Of a stretch of 64,000 bases of DNA, positions 32,734 to 41,691 are shown one piece after another (the stretch's first letter is position 1; every line of letters starts with the position of its first letter). Made by a program: the position numbers and the translations under genes. A model generated the notes under the pieces. That model was not told the origin of the DNA. It did no database searches and saw only the letters and a list, made by a program, of their open reading frames with translations. This DNA comes from CAZMGV01 sp964565925 (GTDB lineage Bacteria > JAGRBM01 > JAHCIT01). Location: positions 1 through 64,000 of the forward strand of contig CAZMGV010000013.1 in NCBI GenBank assembly GCA_964565925.1, read 5' to 3'.

Positions 32734-33369
32734 ATGAAAAAGAAAGGTTCCGGGCCCCGCCGCCAGCCGGCGCAGGAGCGATCCCGGGAAACGGTCAAGG
32801 TGATCGTGCAGGCCGCCGCCGAAGTCCTGATTCTGGAGGGGTACGAAAAGGCAACGACCAACAAGATCGCCGCGCGCGCCGGCATCAGTATCGGATCGCT
32901 CTACCACTACTTCCCGAACAAGGAAGCGGTGTTCAAGGCCCTGATCGACTACGCGATCGATGAAACCACCCAGTACGTGATCCGCCGCGGGCTGCCGCTG
33001 ACAAAAGAAGCGACGCTCGAAGACGTCGTCCGGGGACTGGTCCGGCTCTCCGTTACGCTACTTGAGAAATATGAAGTATACGGCCGCGCGATTCTCACGG
33101 GGATTCCGAGTGTCAACCAGATCTCCGCATTGCAGACGGTCGAGGAGCGTATCGTGCGTCTCCTGCCGCTGCTGAAAATGAAGGAACTGGACGAGCTTCG
33201 CTTGCGGAAAGGGAAGCGGTTTGATGCCGCCGTTTATCTGGCGTTTACCATGGGAAGCGCGGCGATTGTGCGCATTACGCTCCAGAAACCGGAGCATGTC
33301 CTGCGGGAAGACATGATCGATGAACTAACCGATCTGCTCGTCAGCCAGCTGAAAACGGTAGCCGCGTAA
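32734..33369 (+). CDS. TetR/AcrR-family regulator
   Basis: A 211-residue TetR protein starting MKKKGSGPRRQ. The helix-turn-helix reads ATTNKIAARAGISIGSLYHYF, followed by NKEAVF. The frame is open to 32596, but that part is not protein-like. A TTG at 32719 with GGAGGG is the other possible start. It lies beside the operator at 32514-32533, so control of itself and of the divergent hydrolase/Coq4 genes is the simplest model. Confidence 0.88.
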   Translation: MKKKGSGPRRQPAQERSRETVKVIVQAAAEVLILEGYEKATTNKIAARAGISIGSLYHYFPNKEAVFKALIDYAIDETTQYVIRRGLPLTKEATLEDVVRGLVRLSVTLLEKYEVYGRAILTGIPSVNQISALQTVEERIVRLLPLLKMKELDELRLRKGKRFDAAVYLAFTMGSAAIVRITLQKPEHVLREDMIDELTDLLVSQLKTVAA

Positions 33370-33393
33370 GGTGCATTTCGCCGCCCCGCCCGT

Positions 33394-33843
33394 TCAGGCG
33401 CCGGTGTCCGGTCTTCCCAGATAACTGTTCAGCATCTCGCTCTCGGCACTTTCGTGCCGGGCCAGCAACTGCAGGATTGCCTCAAGGGAGTGTTTCAGTT
33501 TTCCCAGCGGCATTTTCCAGACGCCATCTTTCAGGTTTGCCAGATCGATTCTCAGGTCTGCGTGCTCGCCCCGCAGGCCTTCGATCCGGGGCCTCAGATC
33601 CGGGTGCAGTTCCGCAATCCGGACCATGTACCCGCCGTCCTCTTCGAACAGAAAATGATCGGTCAGGGTTTCCAGCAGGAAGATGATTTCGTATTCGAGG
33701 AGACGCCTGAGGCGGCTTTCCGGAATGGTTCCGTCCGGCGCTATCAGAACCATGTGCAGACGGTCGGTTACGATCGTCAGCTCCTGATGCTGAATCAGGG
33801 CTTCGTGATACATTTTCTGGACCGGGTCGCTGGCGATATGCAT
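33394..33843 (-). CDS. Hemerythrin-like cation-binding protein
   Basis: A 149-residue helical protein beginning MHIASDPVQKMYHEAL. The segments YHEALIQHQEL, LTDHFLFEEDGGYM, GEHADLRIDL and LARHESAESEML give the spaced His and Glu expected of a hemerythrin-type di-iron site. I start at ATG 33843 because a TATGA-like site (33907-33922) lies just upstream; a TTG at 33921 is possible. It follows the YwiC-like gene by 134 nt on the same strand, and both carry NO-regulon-type sites. Confidence 0.72.
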   Translation of the reverse strand: MHIASDPVQKMYHEALIQHQELTIVTDRLHMVLIAPDGTIPESRLRRLLEYEIIFLLETLTDHFLFEEDGGYMVRIAELHPDLRPRIEGLRGEHADLRIDLANLKDGVWKMPLGKLKHSLEAILQLLARHESAESEMLNSYLGRPDTGA

Positions 33844-33906
33844 CGGGCCCCCCGTGACTGGCTCAACCGTCAACAGCCAGTGTGGCACCGTTCGGGCCGA
33901 AGCCCT

Positions 33907-33922
33907 TATGACAACGGTCAAC
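33907..33922. promoter_or_regulatory. TATGA-N6-TCAAC site before the hemerythrin-like gene
   Basis: TATGA CAACGG TCAAC, 8 of 10 matches, in the gap between the YwiC-like and hemerythrin-like genes. Weaker than the others and with no good -10. Confidence 0.4.
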
Positions 33923-33976
33923 CGGGAACCGAACCGGCGGGAAGCGAACCGGAAGCGGGTTGGTTAAAGCCGTAAC

Positions 33977-34753
33977 CTAGCGTGTGAACTGGAGGGTGAG
34001 GACGATTCCGGTCGCGACGAGACCCACGGTCTGCGCAATCCCGAGTTTCGGGAATGATACCTTCCGTCCGAACCAGGGCAGCGTGCCCATCATGACGGCA
34101 CCTTCACAGGCGCCGGGGATCAACGTGTCGGCCGGAAGCCACTTCAGCAGGCAGAACAGTCCGGTGATCCCGATAAACAGTGCATGGGCGGCCAGCGTCT
34201 CGGCCAGATATTCGCGGCGTCCCCTGCCGGTGCGGTCAGAGAGCGCCTCGATCCAGAGGCGTACATGAAGTGTCGCTGCTACCTGGACAAATGAATACAC
34301 GAGTGCCGCCTGCGCGACGCCGAGCGGAATAATCTGCCGTCCAGCCGAACCGGCCACCAGCATTCCGAAGGCGAGCACGAACGAGGCAAGACCTTCAAAG
34401 ACCGTCGAGCGGCGTTCCTTCGGCGTCGAAAATGCGAAGTGACCGCCCAGGGCGCCGAGCCCCACGAATCCGGACAGGACCAGACCGAGCGGAACCCCTG
34501 ACCAGGTAAAACAGGCCCAGGCCGCCAGAACGATCAGCGCCAGCGGAGCGGTCAGATGCGCCCGTTTGGACGGGTGGAGCAGCCAGCTGCGGACTCCGGC
34601 GCTGGAGAGCGTCAGGAGCGACCACGCCAGACCGGCCATGACGGCGCCTCCGGCATGCTTCCAGTTGAGAGCCGTGCCGATCGCTACCGGCACAATCGTC
34701 ATCACATAAAATCCGTGTTCCCGGGGGAAGAGGTCTTTCATCTGAAACCGCAT
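33977..34753 (-). CDS. YwiC-like membrane protein
   Basis: A 258-residue protein with about eight hydrophobic helices, opening MRFQMKDLFPREHGFYVM. The PREHGFY segment corresponds to the conserved P-x-HG of YwiC-like proteins. In Bacillus subtilis ywiC follows narK-fnr, which links the family with anaerobic respiration. Start at ATG 34753 is supported by GGAGG 5 nt upstream; the open frame extends to 34840 through the palindrome at 34799-34814. The function is unknown; a role tied to nitrate or nitrite respiration is inferred. Confidence 0.8.
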   Translation of the reverse strand: MRFQMKDLFPREHGFYVMTIVPVAIGTALNWKHAGGAVMAGLAWSLLTLSSAGVRSWLLHPSKRAHLTAPLALIVLAAWACFTWSGVPLGLVLSGFVGLGALGGHFAFSTPKERRSTVFEGLASFVLAFGMLVAGSAGRQIIPLGVAQAALVYSFVQVAATLHVRLWIEALSDRTGRGRREYLAETLAAHALFIGITGLFCLLKWLPADTLIPGACEGAVMMGTLPWFGRKVSFPKLGIAQTVGLVATGIVLTLQFTR

Positions 34754-34798
34754 GGGGTCCTCCACGCGCGAACGGTAATCGTCCGGCAGGAATGCAGG

Positions 34799-34814
34799 TA
34801 TGATGTGTCTCATA
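34799..34814. promoter_or_regulatory. TATGA-N6-TCATA site upstream of the YwiC-like gene
   Basis: TATGA TGTGTC TCATA, a full match, centred 54 bp before the start codon and more than 10 kb from the regulator gene. GATTAC (minus strand, plus 34775-34780) is the best -10 candidate. Confidence 0.75.
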
Positions 34815-34970
34815 TCACCGGAAGGCCGGTCTAAATGCATTAAACGAGCTGATTTTACGTGTTCTCAGACTGAAATCAGTTGACGACGCGGCGTGTTAAT
34901 TTAACGATGATCTCTGTAATTAACCGCAGTTGCCGCCACCGGCCTGCGTACCGGGTTTCTGTTACTCATC

Positions 34971-36671
34971 GTGAATAGCTACTGGACCATCGCCGCTTTT
35001 TCCGCCGCCCTGGCATTTACGATTGCCGTGGTTGCGGCTGTACCGGCTGCCTGGCTCGCCCGGCAGATCGGCGGGATGGCCGGGTTTAACGACCGGTCCA
35101 TTCACCGGGAACCGGTACCGCTGCTGGGCGGTGTGGCTATTGTGACCGGAGTGATCGCTGGCGGCGTGACCGGGATTCTCGATGGCTGGCTCCATGTTAC
35201 CCAGCAGATGCATGTGGTCTGGATAGGCTGTGCGGCTGCCACAATTGCGGTCGGTGCGGCCGACGACCTGAAAGGTATCCGTCAGTTCTACCGGCTGATC
35301 CTGAGCGCGCTTATGGGGCTGGGGCTCTGGATCGCCGGTCTCAGGGTGGAACTTCTGGGCGGGGTACCGATTGGCGCCCCGCTGTCGATGCTGCTGACCA
35401 TCCTGTGCGTCTCCGGATACACGACCGCAATCAACTTCATCGACGGTCTGGACGGTCTGGCCGCCGGGCTCTCGATTGTTGCTGCCGCCGCGCTTGGAAT
35501 CTGCGCAATGAGCATCGGACTTTATCAGGCGGTCGTGCTGTGTGCGCTCGTGGCCGGTGCTTCGGGCGGTTTTCTGGTTCACAACCGCCATCCGGCCCGC
35601 CAGTTCATGGGCGAGATCGGCAGTTCCTGGCTCGGATTCTCGCTGGCGACGGCGACGCTGCTCATTGCCCGGCGGACGCCGGAAGGCACGAGACAGGCAT
35701 CGCTGCTGCTCGCGGGGGCTGTGCCGATTCTGGATACCTTCATCACGCTGATCCGGCGGGCGACCAACGGCCGCGGCCTTTTGAACGGCGCCGACCGTGA
35801 ACACATGCATCACATGCTGCTGCAGGCGGGGCTTTCCCACCGGGATACGGTCCGGACTCTCTGGAGTGCGGGTGCCGTCTTCGCCGTGCTGGGTGTCTGG
35901 GGATATACCGGAGGGGTCAGTGAGGCGCCGGTACTCCTGCTGGTGGCGGTCCTGGGCGGCTGGATGCTCATCCGTTCCTTGGGTTACGGCGTTTACCTCC
36001 GGATCGCCGTGTCCCCGGATCACAAGATCCACACCGCCGATAGTGACCGCCGGAACCGGTTCCATCTGTCGCTGCAGGAACTGCTTGGCGCTTCGGACAG
36101 CGCGCAGCTGTGGATCGCGTTCGAACGCGTGATGACCAGTTGCGACGTGGAAGCGGCAGCGGTGATCGGTCCTTCCGCATCCGGTGCTGGGCGGCTCATC
36201 TGGTCCCGGCCGTCCGGGACCGGCGGAATGGAGATTTCGGAAATAGCGTCGGCACTCTGGAACGATCTGGTTCGCGAAACCGGCGGGCGGGCAACTCCTG
36301 CGGAACTGCGTGAGTTCTGCCGGCGGTGGGAGAATGCCCATTCCAACGGCCGGCAGTATGGCGCACGCCTTGTCTACGGCCGGGCGCTGCTTCCGTTTGC
36401 CGTGTTGCTCACCGTACGGCGGTCAGTCCCGGAAGGGCTCTGCCCGGAGGCGCTCACGCTGGCGTCGTCGCGGCTTGGGATGGCGCTCAGCCGGTTCCAG
36501 CAGCCGGTCCGGACCTCGCTCGGGTTCGCCCCGGTCGTGTGGGCCACGTTCCGTAATACGCTGAAACCGCCCCGCGGGTTCGCCTCCGGGTTCGATGAAA
36601 TCACCGGAACAGGCGTCTCTTTTTCACGGGAACACGCCGTTCAGTCGCCCCAATTGCCGAAGACGTCCTGA
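34971..36671 (+). CDS. WecA/MraY-type polyprenyl-phosphate sugar-1-phosphate transferase with C-terminal domain
   Basis: Starts polysaccharide units by moving a sugar-1-phosphate to undecaprenyl phosphate. The first 345 residues have about ten helices and the family motifs: DDLKG (about 98), NFIDGLDGLAAG (about 155), FMGEIGSSWLG and the REHMHH loop. In the third motif Glu stands where Asp is usual. The last 220 residues form a soluble domain that I do not recognise, absent from typical WecA. GTG start with no clear ribosome site. First gene of the plus-strand arm of the exopolysaccharide locus. Confidence 0.87.
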   Translation: MNSYWTIAAFSAALAFTIAVVAAVPAAWLARQIGGMAGFNDRSIHREPVPLLGGVAIVTGVIAGGVTGILDGWLHVTQQMHVVWIGCAAATIAVGAADDLKGIRQFYRLILSALMGLGLWIAGLRVELLGGVPIGAPLSMLLTILCVSGYTTAINFIDGLDGLAAGLSIVAAAALGICAMSIGLYQAVVLCALVAGASGGFLVHNRHPARQFMGEIGSSWLGFSLATATLLIARRTPEGTRQASLLLAGAVPILDTFITLIRRATNGRGLLNGADREHMHHMLLQAGLSHRDTVRTLWSAGAVFAVLGVWGYTGGVSEAPVLLLVAVLGGWMLIRSLGYGVYLRIAVSPDHKIHTADSDRRNRFHLSLQELLGASDSAQLWIAFERVMTSCDVEAAAVIGPSASGAGRLIWSRPSGTGGMEISEIASALWNDLVRETGGRATPAELREFCRRWENAHSNGRQYGARLVYGRALLPFAVLLTVRRSVPEGLCPEALTLASSRLGMALSRFQQPVRTSLGFAPVVWATFRNTLKPPRGFASGFDEITGTGVSFSREHAVQSPQLPKTS

Positions 36672-36684
36672 GGTTTCGCCGGAC

Positions 36685-38370
36685 GTGAACCGTTTCCGTA
36701 CCTGGTGGCTCCCGTCTGTTATTGCCGCTTTCTCGGCTGTGCTCTGGGCTGCGCCGTTACAGGCGCAGGTGTGGGTGCCGCTCGACGATCCCGCCTACCA
36801 TGAACTGGCGGTCCTTGAAGCCCGCGGGCTCGTGAGTCCGCTCAACTGGAGCCAGCGCCCCTTCACGCGGTACGAGTTCGCCAGACGGGCGGCGGAAGCG
36901 ACAGAATCAATCGACCGGGAAGCAGCCGTCGGGAATCGGCCTTCCTGGCTTGCCGATATCGCACGAGGTCTCGCGCGCCGGTTCGGCCCGACAGGCAGAC
37001 CGCTGGCGATTCAGATTCTGGAGAAAGCAGACGGCAGGTTCCGGTGGCTTCGTTCCGGCTTCACAGTCATTCCGTCACCGGGGGTAACATCCGCGCTCGA
37101 CAGGATTAACGCCCATGTGGACCCGCTTGCCGGGCACACGGAAGGACAGCCGTCCGAAGACGGCCCGCAGGGTTTCCTGCGGACGGCACACTGGGCGGAG
37201 GCCGCCGGCGGTATGGTTTCCGCCGAACTGAGAGCCTCGTTCTATCTCTCCGACGACCGGGTGCGGTTCGATCCGGTCACCTACGGAGCCCGTTTCGCGT
37301 GGGGCGGCGCCGAGATTTCGGGTGGCCGCATTCCGCTGGCGCTCGGACCCGGCGAACACGGCGGCCTGTTCATGTCCGACAATGCCCGGTCGTTCGAGCA
37401 GATCCGTGCCGGGACCGACGGGCCCAGACGCCTGCCGGGAATCGCCGGAAAGCTGGGGACGTGGCAGCCACTTCTGTGGTTCGGCACACTGGGTCCGGAG
37501 CAGCATTTCCGTAACACGCGAATGCTTGGCGGACGCCTGGGCTATCTGCCGTCCCGCTACTTTTCGATGGCGTTCGGGATGCTCACGATCTTTGGCGGCA
37601 GCGGAGCGCCTCACGTATCGGCAGGTGATGTGGCGCGGGATTTCTTCGGCTTTCTTCCCGGCGTCAGTGAAACCGGCAAGCCGATCAGCAACCGGATCGG
37701 ATCGGCCGAATTTCGCCTGACCATTCCCCAGCTCCGGGGATTCCAGATCTATTACGAAACCGTATTCGAGGACACCAACTCGAACCTGAAGATCCTGTAC
37801 AAGGACGACGTCAGTGTCCTGATCGGGCTGTATGCGCCGGATGTCACCGGCGACGGTACCCTGGGACTGCGGCTGGACTACTTCCGGACCGGCCCCCGGG
37901 CATTCACGCACGGGATATTCACCGACGGCTATTCGCTGAACCGGCGGCTGCTCAGCGACGATCTCGGGCCGCAGGCCCACCGGCTTGCGCTGTCGGCCCG
38001 GATCAATCCGCGAAGTAACTGGCGGGCCACGGCGAAGATCGCCGCCGAGGTCCGCGACAGCGACACCTACACGACGGACGACCCCGGTAGCGGACGGGTA
38101 GTCTTTCTCGCCCGCGGACCGTCGGAATACCGGCTCCGGGGCGAAGCGGAATATCTCCACGATCTGCCGCTCAAGGGTGCCTCGGGACTTCTCAGATTCG
38201 GGGCCGAACGTATCCGGAACTGGCAGTTTGTCCCGGGCCGCTCCCGCACCGGAGTGGTCATTGAAGCGGGTTTGACAATCGAACCGGGCGCGGCAACCCT
38301 CATCGGCCTTCCGGAGGCCGTAAAGGCGCCGGAACCGCCAGAACCGGGTGAAGGCGGTCAGGCTTTATGA
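36685..38370 (+). CDS. Wzi-type capsule assembly outer membrane protein
   Basis: A 561-residue exported protein: signal peptide ending APLQAQ, an N-terminal helical part, then many beta strands with alternating pattern, as in the capsule assembly Wzi family (PF14052 type). It probably anchors or organises the polysaccharide at the cell surface. The start is a GTG 13 nt after the preceding stop; longer readings lack a signal peptide. It overlaps the next gene by 4 bp. Confidence 0.8.
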   Translation: MNRFRTWWLPSVIAAFSAVLWAAPLQAQVWVPLDDPAYHELAVLEARGLVSPLNWSQRPFTRYEFARRAAEATESIDREAAVGNRPSWLADIARGLARRFGPTGRPLAIQILEKADGRFRWLRSGFTVIPSPGVTSALDRINAHVDPLAGHTEGQPSEDGPQGFLRTAHWAEAAGGMVSAELRASFYLSDDRVRFDPVTYGARFAWGGAEISGGRIPLALGPGEHGGLFMSDNARSFEQIRAGTDGPRRLPGIAGKLGTWQPLLWFGTLGPEQHFRNTRMLGGRLGYLPSRYFSMAFGMLTIFGGSGAPHVSAGDVARDFFGFLPGVSETGKPISNRIGSAEFRLTIPQLRGFQIYYETVFEDTNSNLKILYKDDVSVLIGLYAPDVTGDGTLGLRLDYFRTGPRAFTHGIFTDGYSLNRRLLSDDLGPQAHRLALSARINPRSNWRATAKIAAEVRDSDTYTTDDPGSGRVVFLARGPSEYRLRGEAEYLHDLPLKGASGLLRFGAERIRNWQFVPGRSRTGVVIEAGLTIEPGAATLIGLPEAVKAPEPPEPGEGGQAL

Positions 38371-40742
38371 ACAGATTTTTCCGACAGTTGAGGGCCTTCG
38401 GCCGTCCGAAGGTGTTGTCCCTGACGCTCGTGCTGGCGGCAGCGATGGGCTATCTGCCGGTCCGGGCACAGTCCTCGTCGGGTGTGGTCTCGGCGGCCTC
38501 CGCGAATACCTCGGACCGCAACCTGTTCAACTCGCTCCCGTCGGAAGTCCAGCAGACGATCATGCAGAACTTTTCTCCTGACGAGCTTCTGCAGCTCAGC
38601 CAGATGCCACGGGACCAGGCGGCGGTGAAAATCATCACCCGGCTGCGGGAGCGGGGTGTAGATATACCGAAACTCCTGTCGATGATTCCGCCGGAAATCC
38701 TGGACGTATTCGATCCGCAGGGGGTCTATACGTCCCAGATCAATCCCTCCGCCGCGCCGAAAGCGGCGAAACAGGCGGCGGCGGTGGCTTCGGAAACCGC
38801 GGCGGCGGCGGCTGCGCCGCGGAACAAGACTCCGCTCGCGCTTTACCTCGAAAACAGTACGGATCTTCCGGTGCCGTCCAGGGCCGTCGAACCGTTCGGA
38901 TATTCGTTCTTCCGGAGCGGTGCGGCGATGCCGCCCGCCAGCGATCTTGTCGCCGTTCCGGACAGCTACCGTGTGGGGCCGGGCGACGCGCTGATGATTT
39001 ACCTGTGGGGGCGGCTCACGCTCCGCCAGCTGGCGACGGTCGACCGTAATGGCGGCGTGACGCTGCCGGTCGTCGGGCGGCTTTCGCTGGCCGGCATGAC
39101 CTTTGACGACGCGACGAAAGCTATCGAGCGCGCCTACGCCGGTACCGAAGGCGTGTCGGTCTCGGTCAGTCTCGACCGGCTTCGCAGCATTCAGGTGACC
39201 GTGCTGGGCGAGGCCGAAAAACCGGGGTCCTACACGGTCTCGTCGCTGGATACGCTTCTGAACCTGCTCATTCAGTCCGGAGGGCCGACTCCGATCGGCA
39301 GTCTCCGCAAGATCGAGCACCGCCGGGGCCGCCGGGTGATCGAAACCTTCGATTTCTACGACAGCATGCTGAAGGGCGAAGTCCGCAACGACTTCCGTCT
39401 TCAGGAAGGCGACGTCCTGTTCATCCCGTCCTCCGGAGCGCGCGCGGCGGTCATCGGCTATGTCCAGCGTCCGGCTATCTACGAACTGAAGGGCGGCGAG
39501 ACGATTCAGGATCTGATCGGTCTTGCGGGCGGGGTTCTACCGTCGGGCGATTCGTCCAAGGTCACGCTTGAACGCATCGGCAAGGACCAGCGGCGCGAAT
39601 TCCGGATTATTACGGCGGCTGAACTGAAGGGCGCCGCGATACCGGTGACACCCGAAGACGTTATCACTATCGATCCGGTGCTCCCCAATCCGGACCGCTT
39701 CGTGGAGGTCTCCGGGAGTGTGTTCCGGCCGGGCCGGCTCACGCTGACACCGGGGCTTAGGGTTGCCGACGCCATCCGGCTCGCCGGCGGGCTCAACTCG
39801 AAGGCGTCGGAGATCGAAGGAGAACTCCTGATTCCCGTGACTGTCGGCGGCCGCGAGGTGAAATACGAGTCCCGCCGGTTCAGCCCCCGTCAGGCGTTGG
39901 ACGGCGATCCCGACCAGAATATCGAACTGCTGCCCCGCTCGGTGGTGACGATTCAGCCCATGGCCGGTATCCGGACCGCCGCAAGCGTCGAACTGACGGG
40001 CGAATTCCTGCACCCCGGGGTCTACCAGATACTGCCGGGTGAAACGCTCGCCAGCGTCCTCAAGCGTGCGGGCGGACTGAGCTCCGTCGGCGACGGGAAT
40101 ATCTCGTTCTTTACCCGGGAATCGGCCAAGGCCGTGGAGCGCGCCCGTATCGATCAGCTGGTTCGGCTCCTGCAGGGCCAGCTCCTCAGCGAGGGGTCCT
40201 ATTTCGTCGGCGACCAGGCGTCGAGCACTAACCGGGCGTTCGTGCAGGATATGCGCCAGAAGCTGGTAGATGACCTGAAGTCGGTCGAACCGATGGGCCG
40301 TGTCGTTGTCGATCTCCCGTCTATTCTGGGTGGAAATGCGGATGCTGACCTTCCGCTGGAAAACGGAGACAAGCTGTTTGTGGGCCAGAAGACGAAGGTC
40401 GTGTTCGTGGTGGGCGAGGTCTACAACCCGGGCGCAATGATCAGCCGGCCCGGTCTCAATGTCCCGACCCTCCTGCACACCACGGGCGGACCGACGTCGA
40501 TTGCCGATGACGAGGCGATCTATGTCGTGCGGGCCAACGGCCTGACGATTCCTCCGGAAGACTCGTACTACGATCCCTGGTACGGCTCACCGCGTGGAGT
40601 CGATGTGGCGGCTGGCGACACTGTCGTCGTGCCCCGGTACATTCCGCCGTCGATGGTGGGCTGGCAGATATTCAAGGACGCCATCGGTGTCGTCTACCAG
40701 GCGTCTCTTTCGGCGGCGGCCGTCAACGCGCTCAGGAAATGA
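38367..40742 (+). CDS. Wza-like SLBB polysaccharide export protein
   Basis: A 791-residue outer membrane export channel component. After the signal peptide (ending VRAQ) and an Ala-rich helical segment comes a Poly_export domain (YRVGPGDALMIYLWG). At least five SLBB-type repeats follow, each with a G-x-V-x-x-PG-x-Y/L pattern (for example EAEKPGSY, GYVQRPAIY, SVFRPGRL, GEFLHPGVY and GEVYNPGAM). It is much longer than E. coli Wza and of the multi-SLBB type. No lipobox is seen. Translationally coupled to Wzi and followed by the Wzz-like gene. Confidence 0.9.
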   Translation: MNRFFRQLRAFGRPKVLSLTLVLAAAMGYLPVRAQSSSGVVSAASANTSDRNLFNSLPSEVQQTIMQNFSPDELLQLSQMPRDQAAVKIITRLRERGVDIPKLLSMIPPEILDVFDPQGVYTSQINPSAAPKAAKQAAAVASETAAAAAAPRNKTPLALYLENSTDLPVPSRAVEPFGYSFFRSGAAMPPASDLVAVPDSYRVGPGDALMIYLWGRLTLRQLATVDRNGGVTLPVVGRLSLAGMTFDDATKAIERAYAGTEGVSVSVSLDRLRSIQVTVLGEAEKPGSYTVSSLDTLLNLLIQSGGPTPIGSLRKIEHRRGRRVIETFDFYDSMLKGEVRNDFRLQEGDVLFIPSSGARAAVIGYVQRPAIYELKGGETIQDLIGLAGGVLPSGDSSKVTLERIGKDQRREFRIITAAELKGAAIPVTPEDVITIDPVLPNPDRFVEVSGSVFRPGRLTLTPGLRVADAIRLAGGLNSKASEIEGELLIPVTVGGREVKYESRRFSPRQALDGDPDQNIELLPRSVVTIQPMAGIRTAASVELTGEFLHPGVYQILPGETLASVLKRAGGLSSVGDGNISFFTRESAKAVERARIDQLVRLLQGQLLSEGSYFVGDQASSTNRAFVQDMRQKLVDDLKSVEPMGRVVVDLPSILGGNADADLPLENGDKLFVGQKTKVVFVVGEVYNPGAMISRPGLNVPTLLHTTGGPTSIADDEAIYVVRANGLTIPPEDSYYDPWYGSPRGVDVAAGDTVVVPRYIPPSMVGWQIFKDAIGVVYQASLSAAAVNALRK

Positions 40743-40749
40743 CCGTTTC

Positions 40750-41691
40750 ATGAGCACTGAGTCCGAACCCAGAACCTCCGTTCCTCCGGCGTCCGTCCCG
40801 GTTCCGGTGTACCTGCCGGGTTTCAGCCAGCCGTCCGGTGAAGAACTGGAACTCTCCGACTACCTGCGTGCCATCTCGGCCCGTAAATGGCTGGTGATCG
40901 CCCTGACGCTTCTATGCACGGGCGCAGCCGCGTCGCTGGCTTGGCTGATGCCGAAGAAGTGGGAGTCCCGGGTAGTCATGGTGCTCACCCAGCAGCAGAG
41001 TCCGATCGGCGGGTCGTCACTGCTCGGCAAGCTGGGCGATCTGGGTTCCTTCGCCGGACTGAGCCTGGGCAGCGATACGCGCAAGTCGGAAGCGGTGGCC
41101 ATTCTGGGTTCACGGGCGTTTACGTACGAATTCATCAAGGATGAGAATATCATGCCGGTCCTGTTCGCGAAGCGGTGGGACGCGGCCGGCAAAAAATGGA
41201 ATGTGGACAACCCCGCGGACGTCCCCACCATCGACGAGGCTTACCGTTACTTCCAGAAGAAGGTCTGCTCGGTCGACGAGGACAAGAAGAGCGGTGTGAT
41301 CACTCTGAAGATCCGATGGAAAGACCGCGAACTGGCCGCCGATTGGGCGAACAAGCTCGTGAAGCGGCTCAACGCAAGGATGAAGGACGATGCGATCGGC
41401 GAGGCACAACGCTCCATTGATTACCTCAAGAGCGAGCTCTCCAGGGTGAGCGACCTTCAGATGCGCGAATCGGTTTACAAGCTGATGGAGAATCGGCTCC
41501 AGGCGGTCATGGCGGTTAGTGTCCGCGACGATTTCGCTTTCAAGGTCGTTGACCCTGCGTTCCCGGCCGACCTCAAGGATTATGCCCAGCCCCAGTGGAT
41601 ACTGATGATCGTGATGGGGTTTGTATCCGGCCTGTTCGGCGGAATTTTTATCGCGCTGCTTCAGCCGTCGCGCGACACCGACCGGAAGTAG
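40750..41691 (+). CDS. Wzz-type chain length determinant
   Basis: Inner membrane protein of 313 residues: transmembrane helix (about 48-68), periplasmic Wzz domain with a helical stretch, and a second C-terminal helix (about 285-305). It lacks a cytoplasmic tyrosine kinase domain. It should control polymer length together with the Wzy-like protein at 44068. I use the ATG at 40750; the frame is open further back only inside the preceding gene. Its 3' end overlaps the convergent Wzx-like gene by 31 bp. Confidence 0.88.
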   Translation: MSTESEPRTSVPPASVPVPVYLPGFSQPSGEELELSDYLRAISARKWLVIALTLLCTGAAASLAWLMPKKWESRVVMVLTQQQSPIGGSSLLGKLGDLGSFAGLSLGSDTRKSEAVAILGSRAFTYEFIKDENIMPVLFAKRWDAAGKKWNVDNPADVPTIDEAYRYFQKKVCSVDEDKKSGVITLKIRWKDRELAADWANKLVKRLNARMKDDAIGEAQRSIDYLKSELSRVSDLQMRESVYKLMENRLQAVMAVSVRDDFAFKVVDPAFPADLKDYAQPQWILMIVMGFVSGLFGGIFIALLQPSRDTDRK

